DNA of 11,394 nt. It comes from Opitutales bacterium (lineage in GTDB: Bacteria; Verrucomicrobiota; Verrucomicrobiia; Opitutales; UBA2987). The translations under genes and the position numbers were made by a program. The DNA is taken from NCBI GenBank assembly GCA_021772555.1, contig JAJFLT010000148.1, positions 1 through 11,394 of the forward strand. Direction: 5' to 3'. Position 1 is the first letter of the stretch. Every line of letters starts with the position of its first letter. Shown here in pieces: positions 1 to 6,279 of this stretch. The notes below the pieces were generated by a model, which worked only from the letters and a program-made list of their open reading frames with translations, did not search any database and was not told where the DNA came from.

Positions 1-2
1 CT

Positions 3-1919
3 TCTCGTCTGGGGGAGCTGGCCGCAAGTTCAGAAATTGTCTCCATCGTTGAAAACAAGCGCGTCAAGGCCGCCGATTTTGATGATGATGACTATGCCTA
101 CTTCAAGAAAAAAACCTGGGTGCGTGTGCGTGGTTTAAGAACGACTGACCGTGCCTGGCCGGTCGGTATGGACGTGGGAACCGATGAATTGCATGAAGAA
201 CGAATCAACGGACGTGGTGTGACGGTGGCCGTCCTCGATTCCGGAGTATTCTTTTACCCCATCGACATGGCCGGTGTGACCGAGGAAGACGACCAGTTCA
301 CCACCCATGCGCGGGTGAACATGGAAGACGCCATACGTTTTGTGGTGCAGGCCGATTTTGTCGGTGACGGTGCCTGCTATGGAGATGGCTATTTCGAGGA
401 CGAAGATCTCGACGGCTACGATGACGATGACCTTAACGGCATGTGGCAATACGATGGGTTTTGCATCAGTGATGCCCAGAACAGCCGCGACTACTACGGC
501 CATGGTTCCCATGTGGCCGGCATCATCGGCAGCCGCTTCAAAGATGTGGATTCAAATACATATCTGGGCATTGCTCCAAGGGCCAAAATCCTCAGTGTGC
601 GGGCGCTGGATGACGAAGGCATCGGAACCTACGAGGATGTCATCGAGGGAATCCAGTTCGTCGTTGATAACAAGGATTTTTATAAAATTGGCGTGCTCAA
701 TTTAAGCCTCAGCGCCTATGCCACCACGCCCTATTTCGTGGATCCCTTGAATCGGGCCGCAGAAGAAGCTTGGGCCGCAGGTATCGTTGTGGTGGCCGCG
801 GCCGGAAACACCGGGCCCAACGCGGAAAGCATCACAGTACCGGGAAACGATCCTTATGTGATTACGGTGGGCGCAGTGGACAGCAATGTGACAGCCGCGG
901 ATTGGTCGGACGATATCCTGCCGGATTGGTCGGCCACGGGACCGACGCTGGATAATTTCGCCAAGCCGGACATCCTGGCCCCGGGCAGCAAGATCGTTTC
1001 CTTCATGTATAACGATCCCAACGACATCACCAACTCGGCCACCCTCGTTCAACAACACCCCGACTACACGGAAACGAGCAGCCTCTTTCGCATGAGCGGG
1101 ACCAGCATGGCAACCGCGGTTGCCTCAGGTGTGGTCGCCCTCATGCTCGATGAACTCCCGGACCTGGACCCCGACCAAGTCAAATTTCGTCTGATGTACA
1201 CGGCAGCACCCGCCGTTAACGATGCCGACGAGGACCTGGTTTACAATATCTTCCAACAAGGACTGGGTCGCATCTGGGCGCCCGACGCAATATTCGGGGC
1301 CGATATTCCGGAAGACGGCAGAGCCAATTACGGCATGGATTTGGAAGCCGATCTGGCCCACGGAATCGGTTGGATCGACCTGAATGGCGACGACATGGTG
1401 GACCCGGACGAAATCGATCCGGTTGAGATGTCCTACCATTACATGGGACCAATCGACGTTTTGACGAGCGATGACGGTTCCAGTTTTCTTTACACCCTTT
1501 ATGATGAGGAAGACGACGCCACGGTGGCATTGGGCGCGGCCTGGACGGACACCCTGGAGTGGTTGGATGCCGAAACGCTGGAAACATCAGGCCTGACTTG
1601 GGAAGAAGATCAAATCGGCTGGGACTATGGCATGGTCTGGGCCGGTGGCAGGTCATGGGCCGGTGGCAGGTCCTGGGCTGGTGGCCGTTCATGGGCCGGC
1701 GGCCGGTCATGGGCCGGTGGTCGGTCTTGGGCCGGCGGTCGATCCTGGGCCGGAGGTCGTTCCTGGGCCGGTGGCAGATCCTGGGCTGGTGGCAGATCCT
1801 GGGCTGGCGGGCGGTCCTGGGCCGGTGGCCGTTCATGGGCCGGCGGGCGGTCCTGGGCCGGTGGCAGATCTTGGGCCGGTGGCATCGGAATCGCCAACAC
1901 TATGTGGATTGATGAATAG
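3..1919 (+). CDS. Subtilisin-like (S8) secreted serine protease with WAGGRS-repeat tail, 5' end outside window
   Basis: The reading frame is open to the window edge, so the gene starts upstream. Its first visible residues (SRLGELAASSEIVSIVENK) resemble the end of an inhibitor_I9 propeptide. A GTG at 120 is only an internal valine candidate. Numbering from that GTG, the S8 triad is complete: Asp40 (VAVLDSG, 237-239), His128 (YGHGSHVAG, 501-503) and Ser329 (MSGTSMA, 1104-1106), with oxyanion Asn230 (AAAGNTG). An acidic insertion of about 87 residues separates Asp and His. It carries a DxDxDG-type calcium-like motif and the only two cysteines (86, 115). A perfect EF-hand-type loop, DLNGDDMVDPDE, lies at 420-431. 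The C-terminus (507-590) is 13 WAGGRS hexapeptides plus one degenerate copy. It should act outside the cytoplasm as an endopeptidase; no signal peptide is visible because the N-terminus is missing. Family is certain, substrate unknown. Confidence 0.95.
   Translation, partial: SRLGELAASSEIVSIVENKRVKAADFDDDDYAYFKKKTWVRVRGLRTTDRAWPVGMDVGTDELHEERINGRGVTVAVLDSGVFFYPIDMAGVTEEDDQFTTHARVNMEDAIRFVVQADFVGDGACYGDGYFEDEDLDGYDDDDLNGMWQYDGFCISDAQNSRDYYGHGSHVAGIIGSRFKDVDSNTYLGIAPRAKILSVRALDDEGIGTYEDVIEGIQFVVDNKDFYKIGVLNLSLSAYATTPYFVDPLNRAAEEAWAAGIVVVAAAGNTGPNAESITVPGNDPYVITVGAVDSNVTAADWSDDILPDWSATGPTLDNFAKPDILAPGSKIVSFMYNDPNDITNSATLVQQHPDYTETSSLFRMSGTSMATAVASGVVALMLDELPDLDPDQVKFRLMYTAAPAVNDADEDLVYNIFQQGLGRIWAPDAIFGADIPEDGRANYGMDLEADLAHGIGWIDLNGDDMVDPDEIDPVEMSYHYMGPIDVLTSDDGSSFLYTLYDEEDDATVALGAAWTDTLEWLDAETLETSGLTWEEDQIGWDYGMVWAGGRSWAGGRSWAGGRSWAGGRSWAGGRSWAGGRSWAGGRSWAGGRSWAGGRSWAGGRSWAGGRSWAGGRSWAGGRSWAGGIGIANTMWIDE
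1638..1889 (+). repeat. In-frame 18-bp tandem repeat, 14 units, encoding WAGGRS
   Basis: There are fourteen consecutive 18-base units. The first 13 (1638-1871) each encode exactly W-A-G-G-R-S, and the 14th (1872-1889) encodes WAGGIG. The units differ at the DNA level but only synonymously: Ala gcc/gct, Gly ggt/ggc/gga/ggg, Ser tca/tcc/tct, and Arg written with five of its six codons. Because the period is a multiple of three, other frames on both strands are also open across the array. Those are by-products of the repeat rather than genes. The array forms the basic, Trp-rich tail of the S8 protease. Confidence 0.98.
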
Positions 1920-2014
1920 TTATTAAAGACGTCTCATTTCCAAAGAACAATTAACGTCTTGATATAGTATTATTGCCGCTTCCTGGCATAATACCCAATC
2001 ATTTGACGACTTGG

Positions 2015-2052
2015 AGCCGGCAGGTTCATGATGAACCTGCCGGCTTCTTTTT
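2015..2052 (+). terminator. Strong rho-independent terminator after the protease gene
   Basis: A perfect 15-bp inverted repeat (2015-2029 with 2031-2045) is followed by a T-rich run, tctttttt, at about 2046-2052. It lies about 95 bases after the protease stop codon and 94 bases before the amidohydrolase start, so it should separate the two transcription units. The sequence between 1920 and 2014 shows no convincing gene or regulatory site. Confidence 0.9.
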
Positions 2053-2145
2053 AAAATAGCGACGGCCTGAAAATGGAGGAGTCTGTCCGCCCGGTGGTAT
2101 TTTTCTGCTGACTAACACCAGCAGGCAACCATCATGACGATGTAA

Positions 2146-3510
2146 ATGAGCCCTGCCAATTCGCGACTCTGTATAAGGAATATCGGCCATCTTGTCACCA
2201 TGGATGCGGTCGAATCGATTTTCAAAAATGCCTGGATTGAGATAGCCGACGGAAGGATAACCGCTATCGGTTGCGGCGAGCCACCTGAACCTGCAACTAC
2301 CGATTGCGAAATAATTGACGCACACCAAGGCATCGTGTTGCCGGGTTTGGTCAATACTCATCACCATTTTTACCAGAATCTGGCCCGAGCCTATACACCG
2401 GCCACGAACCTGGCCCTGCTTCCCTGGCTGACATGCATCACGCCGCTCTTCAAAAATTTGATGCCCGAGGACCTTTTTATCGCCTCTAAAGTCGCCATGG
2501 CGGAGTTGATGCTGACCGGTTGTACCACCACGGCGGATCATCATTATCTATTTCCATCAGCAAGGGCCGGTTTCATCGACGCCCAATTCGAGGCTGCCAA
2601 AGATATGGGGATGCGGTTTCACGCCGGTCGCGGCTCCATGGACACCGCTTCGGAGATCATTCCGGATTGGGCAACCGAATCGGTAGACGAAATCATGAAT
2701 GACTGCCAGCGCCTACGTGACCGCTACCACGATCCCGCCAGCGGCAGTATGCGCCAACTGTTCCTGGCCCCGTCAGCCCTCACCTGTGCATCCCCTACCC
2801 TATTTTCTGAAACTGCCCGTATGGCTTCCACCTTCGATCTGGGTTTACACACCCACTGCGGGGAGACACTGGAAGAAGACCAATACGCACTCGACCACCT
2901 GGGGTGTCGACAATTACCGTTCCTGGCCGATTGCGGTTGGGAAACAGAGCGCGTGTGGCTGGCCCATGGAATCCATTTCGACGACGGGGAAATCGCCCAT
3001 CTCGGCAAACATAAAATGGGCATCGCCCACTGCCCCTGCTCCAACATGCGGCTGGGCTCGGGAATCTGCCGGGTTAATGACCTGCAAAATGCGGGAGCCA
3101 AGGTCGGCCTGGGAGTGGATGGAAGCGCATCCAATGACTCCGGACACATGCTCAACGAAGTGCGGCAGGCGCTTCTCCTAACCCGGGTTAAACATGGGGC
3201 TGGAGCCATGAGCGTTGGAGAAGCTCTGCAGATGGCCACGACCGAAGGAGCGGCCTGTCTCGGCCGCAGCGATGATCTGGGTTCCCTGGAAGTCGGCAAA
3301 TGCGCGGACGTGGGCATCTATCCGGCAGATGATATTTTCAGCAGTGGGGCCGAAAACCCGGTCGAGGCCCTCATTCTATGCTTCCCCCGTCAAGTGGACA
3401 CCCTGATCATCAATGGACGCATCCGAGTGCGAGAGGGACGCATTCCCGGACTCGATCTCGACAAACTCCTGGCCTCCCACCGGACAGCGGCTAAGCGCAT
3501 TCAGACTTGA
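2146..3510 (+). CDS. Amidohydrolase, 8-oxoguanine deaminase-like (TRZ/ATZ group)
   Basis: This 454-residue protein is a metal-dependent hydrolase of the amidohydrolase superfamily. Visible landmarks are the N-terminal beta-sandwich strand ending LVTMD; the HxH metal site in VNTHHHFYQ (His72, His74); LHTHCGETLEE (His237, Glu240); WLAHGIHFDD (His274); and GLGVDGSASNDS (Asp325). The stretches NTHHHFYQNLARA, SGCTT-like TGCTTTADHHYLFP, RFHAGRGSM and CPCSNMRLGSGI match what I recall of 8-oxoguanine deaminase (EC 3.5.4.32), which converts 8-oxoguanine to uric acid. Related aminohydrolases such as triazine or S-adenosylhomocysteine deaminases remain possible. A stop codon abuts the ATG (2143-2145), so translation cannot begin earlier, and the length fits the family. 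No Shine-Dalgarno motif precedes it. It stands alone between a terminator and the PEP-CTERM gene. The enzyme class is secure, the substrate less so. Confidence 0.85.
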   Translation: MSPANSRLCIRNIGHLVTMDAVESIFKNAWIEIADGRITAIGCGEPPEPATTDCEIIDAHQGIVLPGLVNTHHHFYQNLARAYTPATNLALLPWLTCITPLFKNLMPEDLFIASKVAMAELMLTGCTTTADHHYLFPSARAGFIDAQFEAAKDMGMRFHAGRGSMDTASEIIPDWATESVDEIMNDCQRLRDRYHDPASGSMRQLFLAPSALTCASPTLFSETARMASTFDLGLHTHCGETLEEDQYALDHLGCRQLPFLADCGWETERVWLAHGIHFDDGEIAHLGKHKMGIAHCPCSNMRLGSGICRVNDLQNAGAKVGLGVDGSASNDSGHMLNEVRQALLLTRVKHGAGAMSVGEALQMATTEGAACLGRSDDLGSLEVGKCADVGIYPADDIFSSGAENPVEALILCFPRQVDTLIINGRIRVREGRIPGLDLDKLLASHRTAAKRIQT

Positions 3511-3588
3511 TAATTCGAGAATGTAGTGTTAGGTTTTCACAATCGTTCCGACCGGAGTCAGAGCCTCTTGTAATCTGATTTCGATAAA

Positions 3589-4236
3589 ATGAAAAAATTA
3601 CTCATCTGCGCTTTTCTGATCCTTAATTGTTCCGCGGTTTCAGGAATAGTCCTCAATATTCCTGATTTCACGCCATCAGGAAACTTGACTATCGATTCAG
3701 ACGCAGAAGTACGGACTGACGAGCTAACAATATCTTTTGGCGGAGAAGAAATTCAAGGTGTTCTGGTTGAAAATGAAAATTTTGCAGTCTTCGCTTTTAA
3801 CCAAGTCGTAATTGGCCCCAATGCCACAATTAATGTCAATGGTACAAATGGCTTTGCTCTTCTTTCATTAGCTGATATCAGTCTGTCTGGCAGCTTAATA
3901 GCATCAACAGATGTTTATATTGGATTCGGCGGCGTGTTTTCCAATAATAACGGATCCATAAACGTAAGTGACTCTCTGACTATTCGCGCATCATTGCTCG
4001 GAATTGAAGACGAAGAAAGTGTTGTCCTCCAACCTGGAGGGTCAAATTTAATAATCTCAAACCCTACGTTTGGGTCTGTCATAAATATTGAATTCACAAC
4101 ACAACCAAATCCATTGACAGTGATTGATTCAACAGGCTCAATCGTCGCAATCCCGGAACCTAAAACAACCAGTTTAATACTTTTGGGTGCCATAGGTTTA
4201 TTAGGGTCTAAAATACGACACTTGTTTTTAGCCTGA
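3589..4236 (+). CDS. PEP-CTERM sorting domain protein (exosortase substrate)
   Basis: This is a 215-residue exported protein. The N-terminus (MKKLLICAFLILNCSAVSG) is a typical Sec signal peptide. The C-terminus has the three-part PEP-CTERM signal: IPEP at about residue 187, a hydrophobic helix (LILLGAIGLLG) and a weak basic end (SKIRH). Such proteins are processed by a membrane exosortase and end up at the cell surface or in extracellular matrix. The middle is rich in Asn, Ile, Val, Ser and Gly with regular short strands (for example ATINVNGTNGFALLSLADISLSG split over 3820-3890), reminiscent of a beta-helix or adhesin fold; that is inference. Its base composition is clearly lower in G+C than its neighbours. 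The pseudopilin gene follows 45 bases downstream. No exosortase gene is in the window. The specific function is unknown. Confidence 0.85.
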   Translation: MKKLLICAFLILNCSAVSGIVLNIPDFTPSGNLTIDSDAEVRTDELTISFGGEEIQGVLVENENFAVFAFNQVVIGPNATINVNGTNGFALLSLADISLSGSLIASTDVYIGFGGVFSNNNGSINVSDSLTIRASLLGIEDEESVVLQPGGSNLIISNPTFGSVINIEFTTQPNPLTVIDSTGSIVAIPEPKTTSLILLGAIGLLGSKIRHLFLA

Positions 4237-4281
4237 CAATATATTTGCCAAGAAGCATAGTTTTTGCTAGAGGTATTAGTT

Positions 4282-4746
4282 GTGTACAGGGTGAGGAAAA
4301 GTGGCGCGTTTACTCTGGTCGAGATAATGATTGTAGTCGTTATCATTGGCTTGCTGGCGGCTATGGCCATTCCGGCCTTGAATAAAGTGCGCGCCAAGTC
4401 GCAAGCAACGACGATCGCCAACGACATCCGCACCTTCCGTGACGCCATTGAAGCCTTTGTTTTGGAAAATGGCGTTTTCCCCCAAATGACGGGCGGTGGC
4501 TACCCAGCGGTTTTCTCTGGATGGATCAGTGAATCAAAATGGCAGGAAGGCTCATCCCTGAGCGGGGGTTCGTGGGACTATTATTCGCCGGGGGGCGCCT
4601 ACATACCGGAACTTGTCCTCGACACACCGGGCCAGGACAATAGCGCGATTTTTGCTTTGGTTGATGAAATCCTGGACAACGGGAACGCAACCACGGGCCA
4701 GTTGACTTATCAAGCGGAGTACCTCCTCTACCAGTTCCCGCAGTAG
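4282..4746 (+). CDS. Type II secretion/type IV pilin-like pseudopilin
   Basis: The product carries a class III prepilin signal. A short basic leader (MYRVRKSGA) precedes FTLVEIMIVVVIIGLLAAMA, with the conserved Glu at +5 and a hydrophobic helix of about 20 residues. A prepilin peptidase would cut before Phe and methylate it. The residue before the cut is Ala instead of the usual Gly. The GTG at 4282 was chosen because AGAGG (4269-4273) lies 8 bases upstream, the clearest ribosome binding site in the window; a TTG at 4264 would add six residues and has no such site. The C-terminal domain (from about residue 45) is Gly-, Ser- and Tyr-rich, with an IFALVDEILDNG segment, and lacks recognisable GspG calcium-site features. 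PVC bacteria often carry many isolated genes of this type. It probably forms part of a pseudopilus or pilus; the exact partner system is unknown. Confidence 0.85.
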   Translation: MYRVRKSGAFTLVEIMIVVVIIGLLAAMAIPALNKVRAKSQATTIANDIRTFRDAIEAFVLENGVFPQMTGGGYPAVFSGWISESKWQEGSSLSGGSWDYYSPGGAYIPELVLDTPGQDNSAIFALVDEILDNGNATTGQLTYQAEYLLYQFPQ

Positions 4747-4752
4747 GGTAAA

Positions 4753-4774
4753 GAATCGGCAATTAAACCGATTC
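4753..4774. terminator. Small hairpin between convergent genes, possible weak bidirectional terminator
   Basis: A perfect 7-bp inverted repeat (gaatcgg at 4753-4759, ccgattc at 4768-4774) with an 8-base A/T-rich loop sits between the pseudopilin stop and the end of the convergent Fe-S carrier gene, overlapping the latter's last bases. It has no T-run on the plus strand, so termination activity is doubtful. Confidence 0.3.
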
Positions 4775-5090
4775 AGCTGAACGAGCGGCCACAACCGCAG
4801 GTAGATTCGGCGTTGGGATTGCGGATTTCGAATCCTTTGCCATGCAGCCCGTCATCAAAATCCACTTCCGAGCCTTTCATGTGGGAGAGGCTTTGGGAGT
4901 CGATGATAAAGCGCACACCGATGCTCTCCAATTCGACATCTCCCTCTTTCTTATGGTCGAAGGACATCCCGTATTCCATGCCGGAACACCCGCCGGATTC
5001 CACCAGCAAGCGCAGTAATTGGCTCTCATCGGCGACATCTGACCGCATGGCGCGGATGCGGTGGGCGGCTCTTTCTGTCAGTGTGATCAT
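4773..5090 (-). CDS. A-type iron-sulfur cluster carrier (IscA/ErpA/SufA family, HesB domain)
   Basis: This 105-residue protein has the full set of A-type carrier features: the start MITLTERAAHRIRAM; the first cluster Cys in ESGGCSG (Cys35); and the C-terminal CxC in STCGCGRSFS (Cys98, Cys100). The spacing matches the family, where three cysteines hold a [2Fe-2S] or [4Fe-4S] cluster that is passed to apo-enzymes in the cytoplasm. Length is typical. The frame is open for 46 more codons upstream (to 5228), but the family always begins near MITLT, so the ATG at 5090 is preferred. There is no Shine-Dalgarno motif. IscA, ErpA and SufA cannot be told apart here; no isc or suf genes are adjacent. It is transcribed divergently from the kinase operon and convergently with the pseudopilin. 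Confidence 0.93.
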   Translation of the reverse strand: MITLTERAAHRIRAMRSDVADESQLLRLLVESGGCSGMEYGMSFDHKKEGDVELESIGVRFIIDSQSLSHMKGSEVDFDDGLHGKGFEIRNPNAESTCGCGRSFS

Positions 5091-5185
5091 AGGGCTACAG
5101 AATGGGCAAAAATTCCGAAATGTCAATGGAAGGTGAATTGCGATACTTAGTAGAGAAATGAACAAATTGCCGATATCAATAATAC

Positions 5186-5213
5186 TTGACAGCAATTTTC
5201 GTGCTAGAATATT
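5186..5213 (+). promoter_or_regulatory. Candidate sigma-70-type promoter of the kinase-rpoN operon
   Basis: A perfect -35 box TTGACA (5186-5191) is followed after 16 bases by AATATT (5208-5213), which matches 4 of 6 bases of TATAAT. The site lies in the 167-base divergent region (5091-5257) and 44 bases before the kinase start. The -35 match is strong, the -10 weak. No clear promoter for the opposite-strand Fe-S carrier gene was found in the same region. Confidence 0.45.
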
Positions 5214-5257
5214 TCTTCCCGCTTGCAAGGGTAATCATTTTGCTTATTCATTAAAAC

Positions 5258-6247
5258 GTGGCTTCTCTCGAACATCTTTACAATGAACTCCACTATGCGC
5301 TCGTGCGCAAGATTGCTGAAGGGGGCATGGGGGTGGTTTATGAGGCGATTCAACTTGGGGTGGATAAATTCTCCAAGACAGTGGCCATCAAGTTGATACG
5401 TGAAGAATTTTCCGCCATTCAGGAATTTCGCGACAATTTCGTGGGAGAGGCCAAATTGGTAGCAGATCTCATCCACACCAACATCGTGCAAACCTACCAT
5501 CTGGCAGAAATATCGGGACAGTATTTCATGGTCATGGAATACGTCAGCGGGTACACTCTGGAGGAATTTATCTGCCAACATCGCTGCCTGGGACGGCGCA
5601 TCCCGGTGGATACCGCGGTTTTCATTGTTTCCCGCGTGATAAGAGGTTTAGCTTACGCCCACGCTGCCGAAGATAAACAAAAACGGTTGCTCAATATCGT
5701 TCACCGGGACGTAAATCCCAAAAATATAATGCTGGCCAACGAGGGAGACGTCAAACTGACGGATTTCGGCATCGCCAAAGCCTTCGACCTGATGTATAAT
5801 GAGGAAGGAGAGGTGATTGCCGGAAAGGACGAATACCTTTCCCCGGAACAAGCCCGCCGGGAAGTCACCGATGGTCGGGCCGATCTTTTTGCCAGCGGTA
5901 TCGTGTTGGCGGAGTTATTGCTCGATGAAAACATTTTTGAAGCGGACAACCCAGCCACTACACGCCGCAATATCCTGGAAATGCCCATCCCTGATTTCAC
6001 TACCTATCGACCGGGAATCGATGAGAAGCTGAATGAAATATTGCACAAGGCATTGAAGCGCGACCGGGATGCCCGCTACCAAACAGGAGTGGAAATGCTA
6101 ACGGCTTTGGAAATGTATCTCTACAGCGATGGTTACGGGCCGACGAACGAAAAATTGGCCGGCTATATAAGCGAGCTTTTCGTCGACGGGCCCGCCTATT
6201 TGCAGAACCCCGAGTTTGCCGGCAGGACAACATCCTTTGGACATTAA
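5258..6247 (+). CDS. Hanks-type Ser/Thr protein kinase, cytoplasmic, catalytic domain only
   Basis: This 329-residue protein is almost entirely a kinase domain: glycine loop EGGMGVVYEA (residues 21-30), VAIK lysine (Lys45), alpha-C Glu64, catalytic loop HRDVNPKN (Asp151, Asn156) and LTDFG (Asp169). The activation segment ends GKDEYLSPEQAR. The usual catalytic-loop Lys is Asn and the usual GT threonine is Lys. I recall this pairing from the HRDVSPxN/GKxxYMSPEQ kinases common in myxobacteria and planctomycetes. Between DFG and SPE there is no Ser or Thr to phosphorylate. There is no membrane helix or PASTA, FHA or other sensor domain. All core catalytic residues are present, so it should be active. 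The GTG at 5258 is the earliest possible start (a stop lies at 5252-5254); no Shine-Dalgarno is seen. It is the first gene of the operon, 32 bases before rpoN. Its target is unknown. Confidence 0.92.
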   Translation: MASLEHLYNELHYALVRKIAEGGMGVVYEAIQLGVDKFSKTVAIKLIREEFSAIQEFRDNFVGEAKLVADLIHTNIVQTYHLAEISGQYFMVMEYVSGYTLEEFICQHRCLGRRIPVDTAVFIVSRVIRGLAYAHAAEDKQKRLLNIVHRDVNPKNIMLANEGDVKLTDFGIAKAFDLMYNEEGEVIAGKDEYLSPEQARREVTDGRADLFASGIVLAELLLDENIFEADNPATTRRNILEMPIPDFTTYRPGIDEKLNEILHKALKRDRDARYQTGVEMLTALEMYLYSDGYGPTNEKLAGYISELFVDGPAYLQNPEFAGRTTSFGH

Positions 6248-6279
6248 ACCGGTTAGACCTTACCAACCAGATTCATGTC

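Noticed and set aside
1638..1889. CRISPR or VNTR-type non-coding array
   Set aside because: Units are contiguous without spacers, in frame with the protease, and vary only at synonymous positions.
1216..1912. Long open frames across the repeat on both strands (for example minus 1216-1836 and 1625-1900, plus 1559-1912 and 1627-1926), with Pro-Pro-Ala-Gln or Gly-Pro-Val type products
   Set aside because: An 18-base G+C-rich repeat keeps every frame open. Only the S8 frame joins a recognisable domain and conserves its peptide exactly while codons vary.
1926..1960. Inverted repeat aagacgt/acgtctt after the protease stop
   Set aside because: A 7-bp stem with a 21-base loop and no T-run. The much stronger terminator at 2015-2052 explains the 3' end.
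2073..2111. Twelve-codon leader ORF upstream of the amidohydrolase, followed by a small ctgctg/cagcag hairpin (2105-2124)
   Set aside because: The ORF is very short, the stem is only 6 bp, and there is no T-run or recognised riboswitch core. It could easily be chance.
4264..4281. TTG at 4264 as pseudopilin start
   Set aside because: The AGAGG motif lies inside this extension and is ideally spaced for GTG 4282. The extension also makes an unusual hydrophobic leader.
3915..4448. Minus-strand open frame of 177 codons opposite the PEP-CTERM and pseudopilin genes
   Set aside because: It spans two well-supported plus-strand genes and shows no recognisable domain.
5091..5228. 46-residue N-terminal extension of the Fe-S carrier
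   Set aside because: A-type carriers start at the MITLT-like motif. The extension would overlap the divergent promoter region and has no family similarity.
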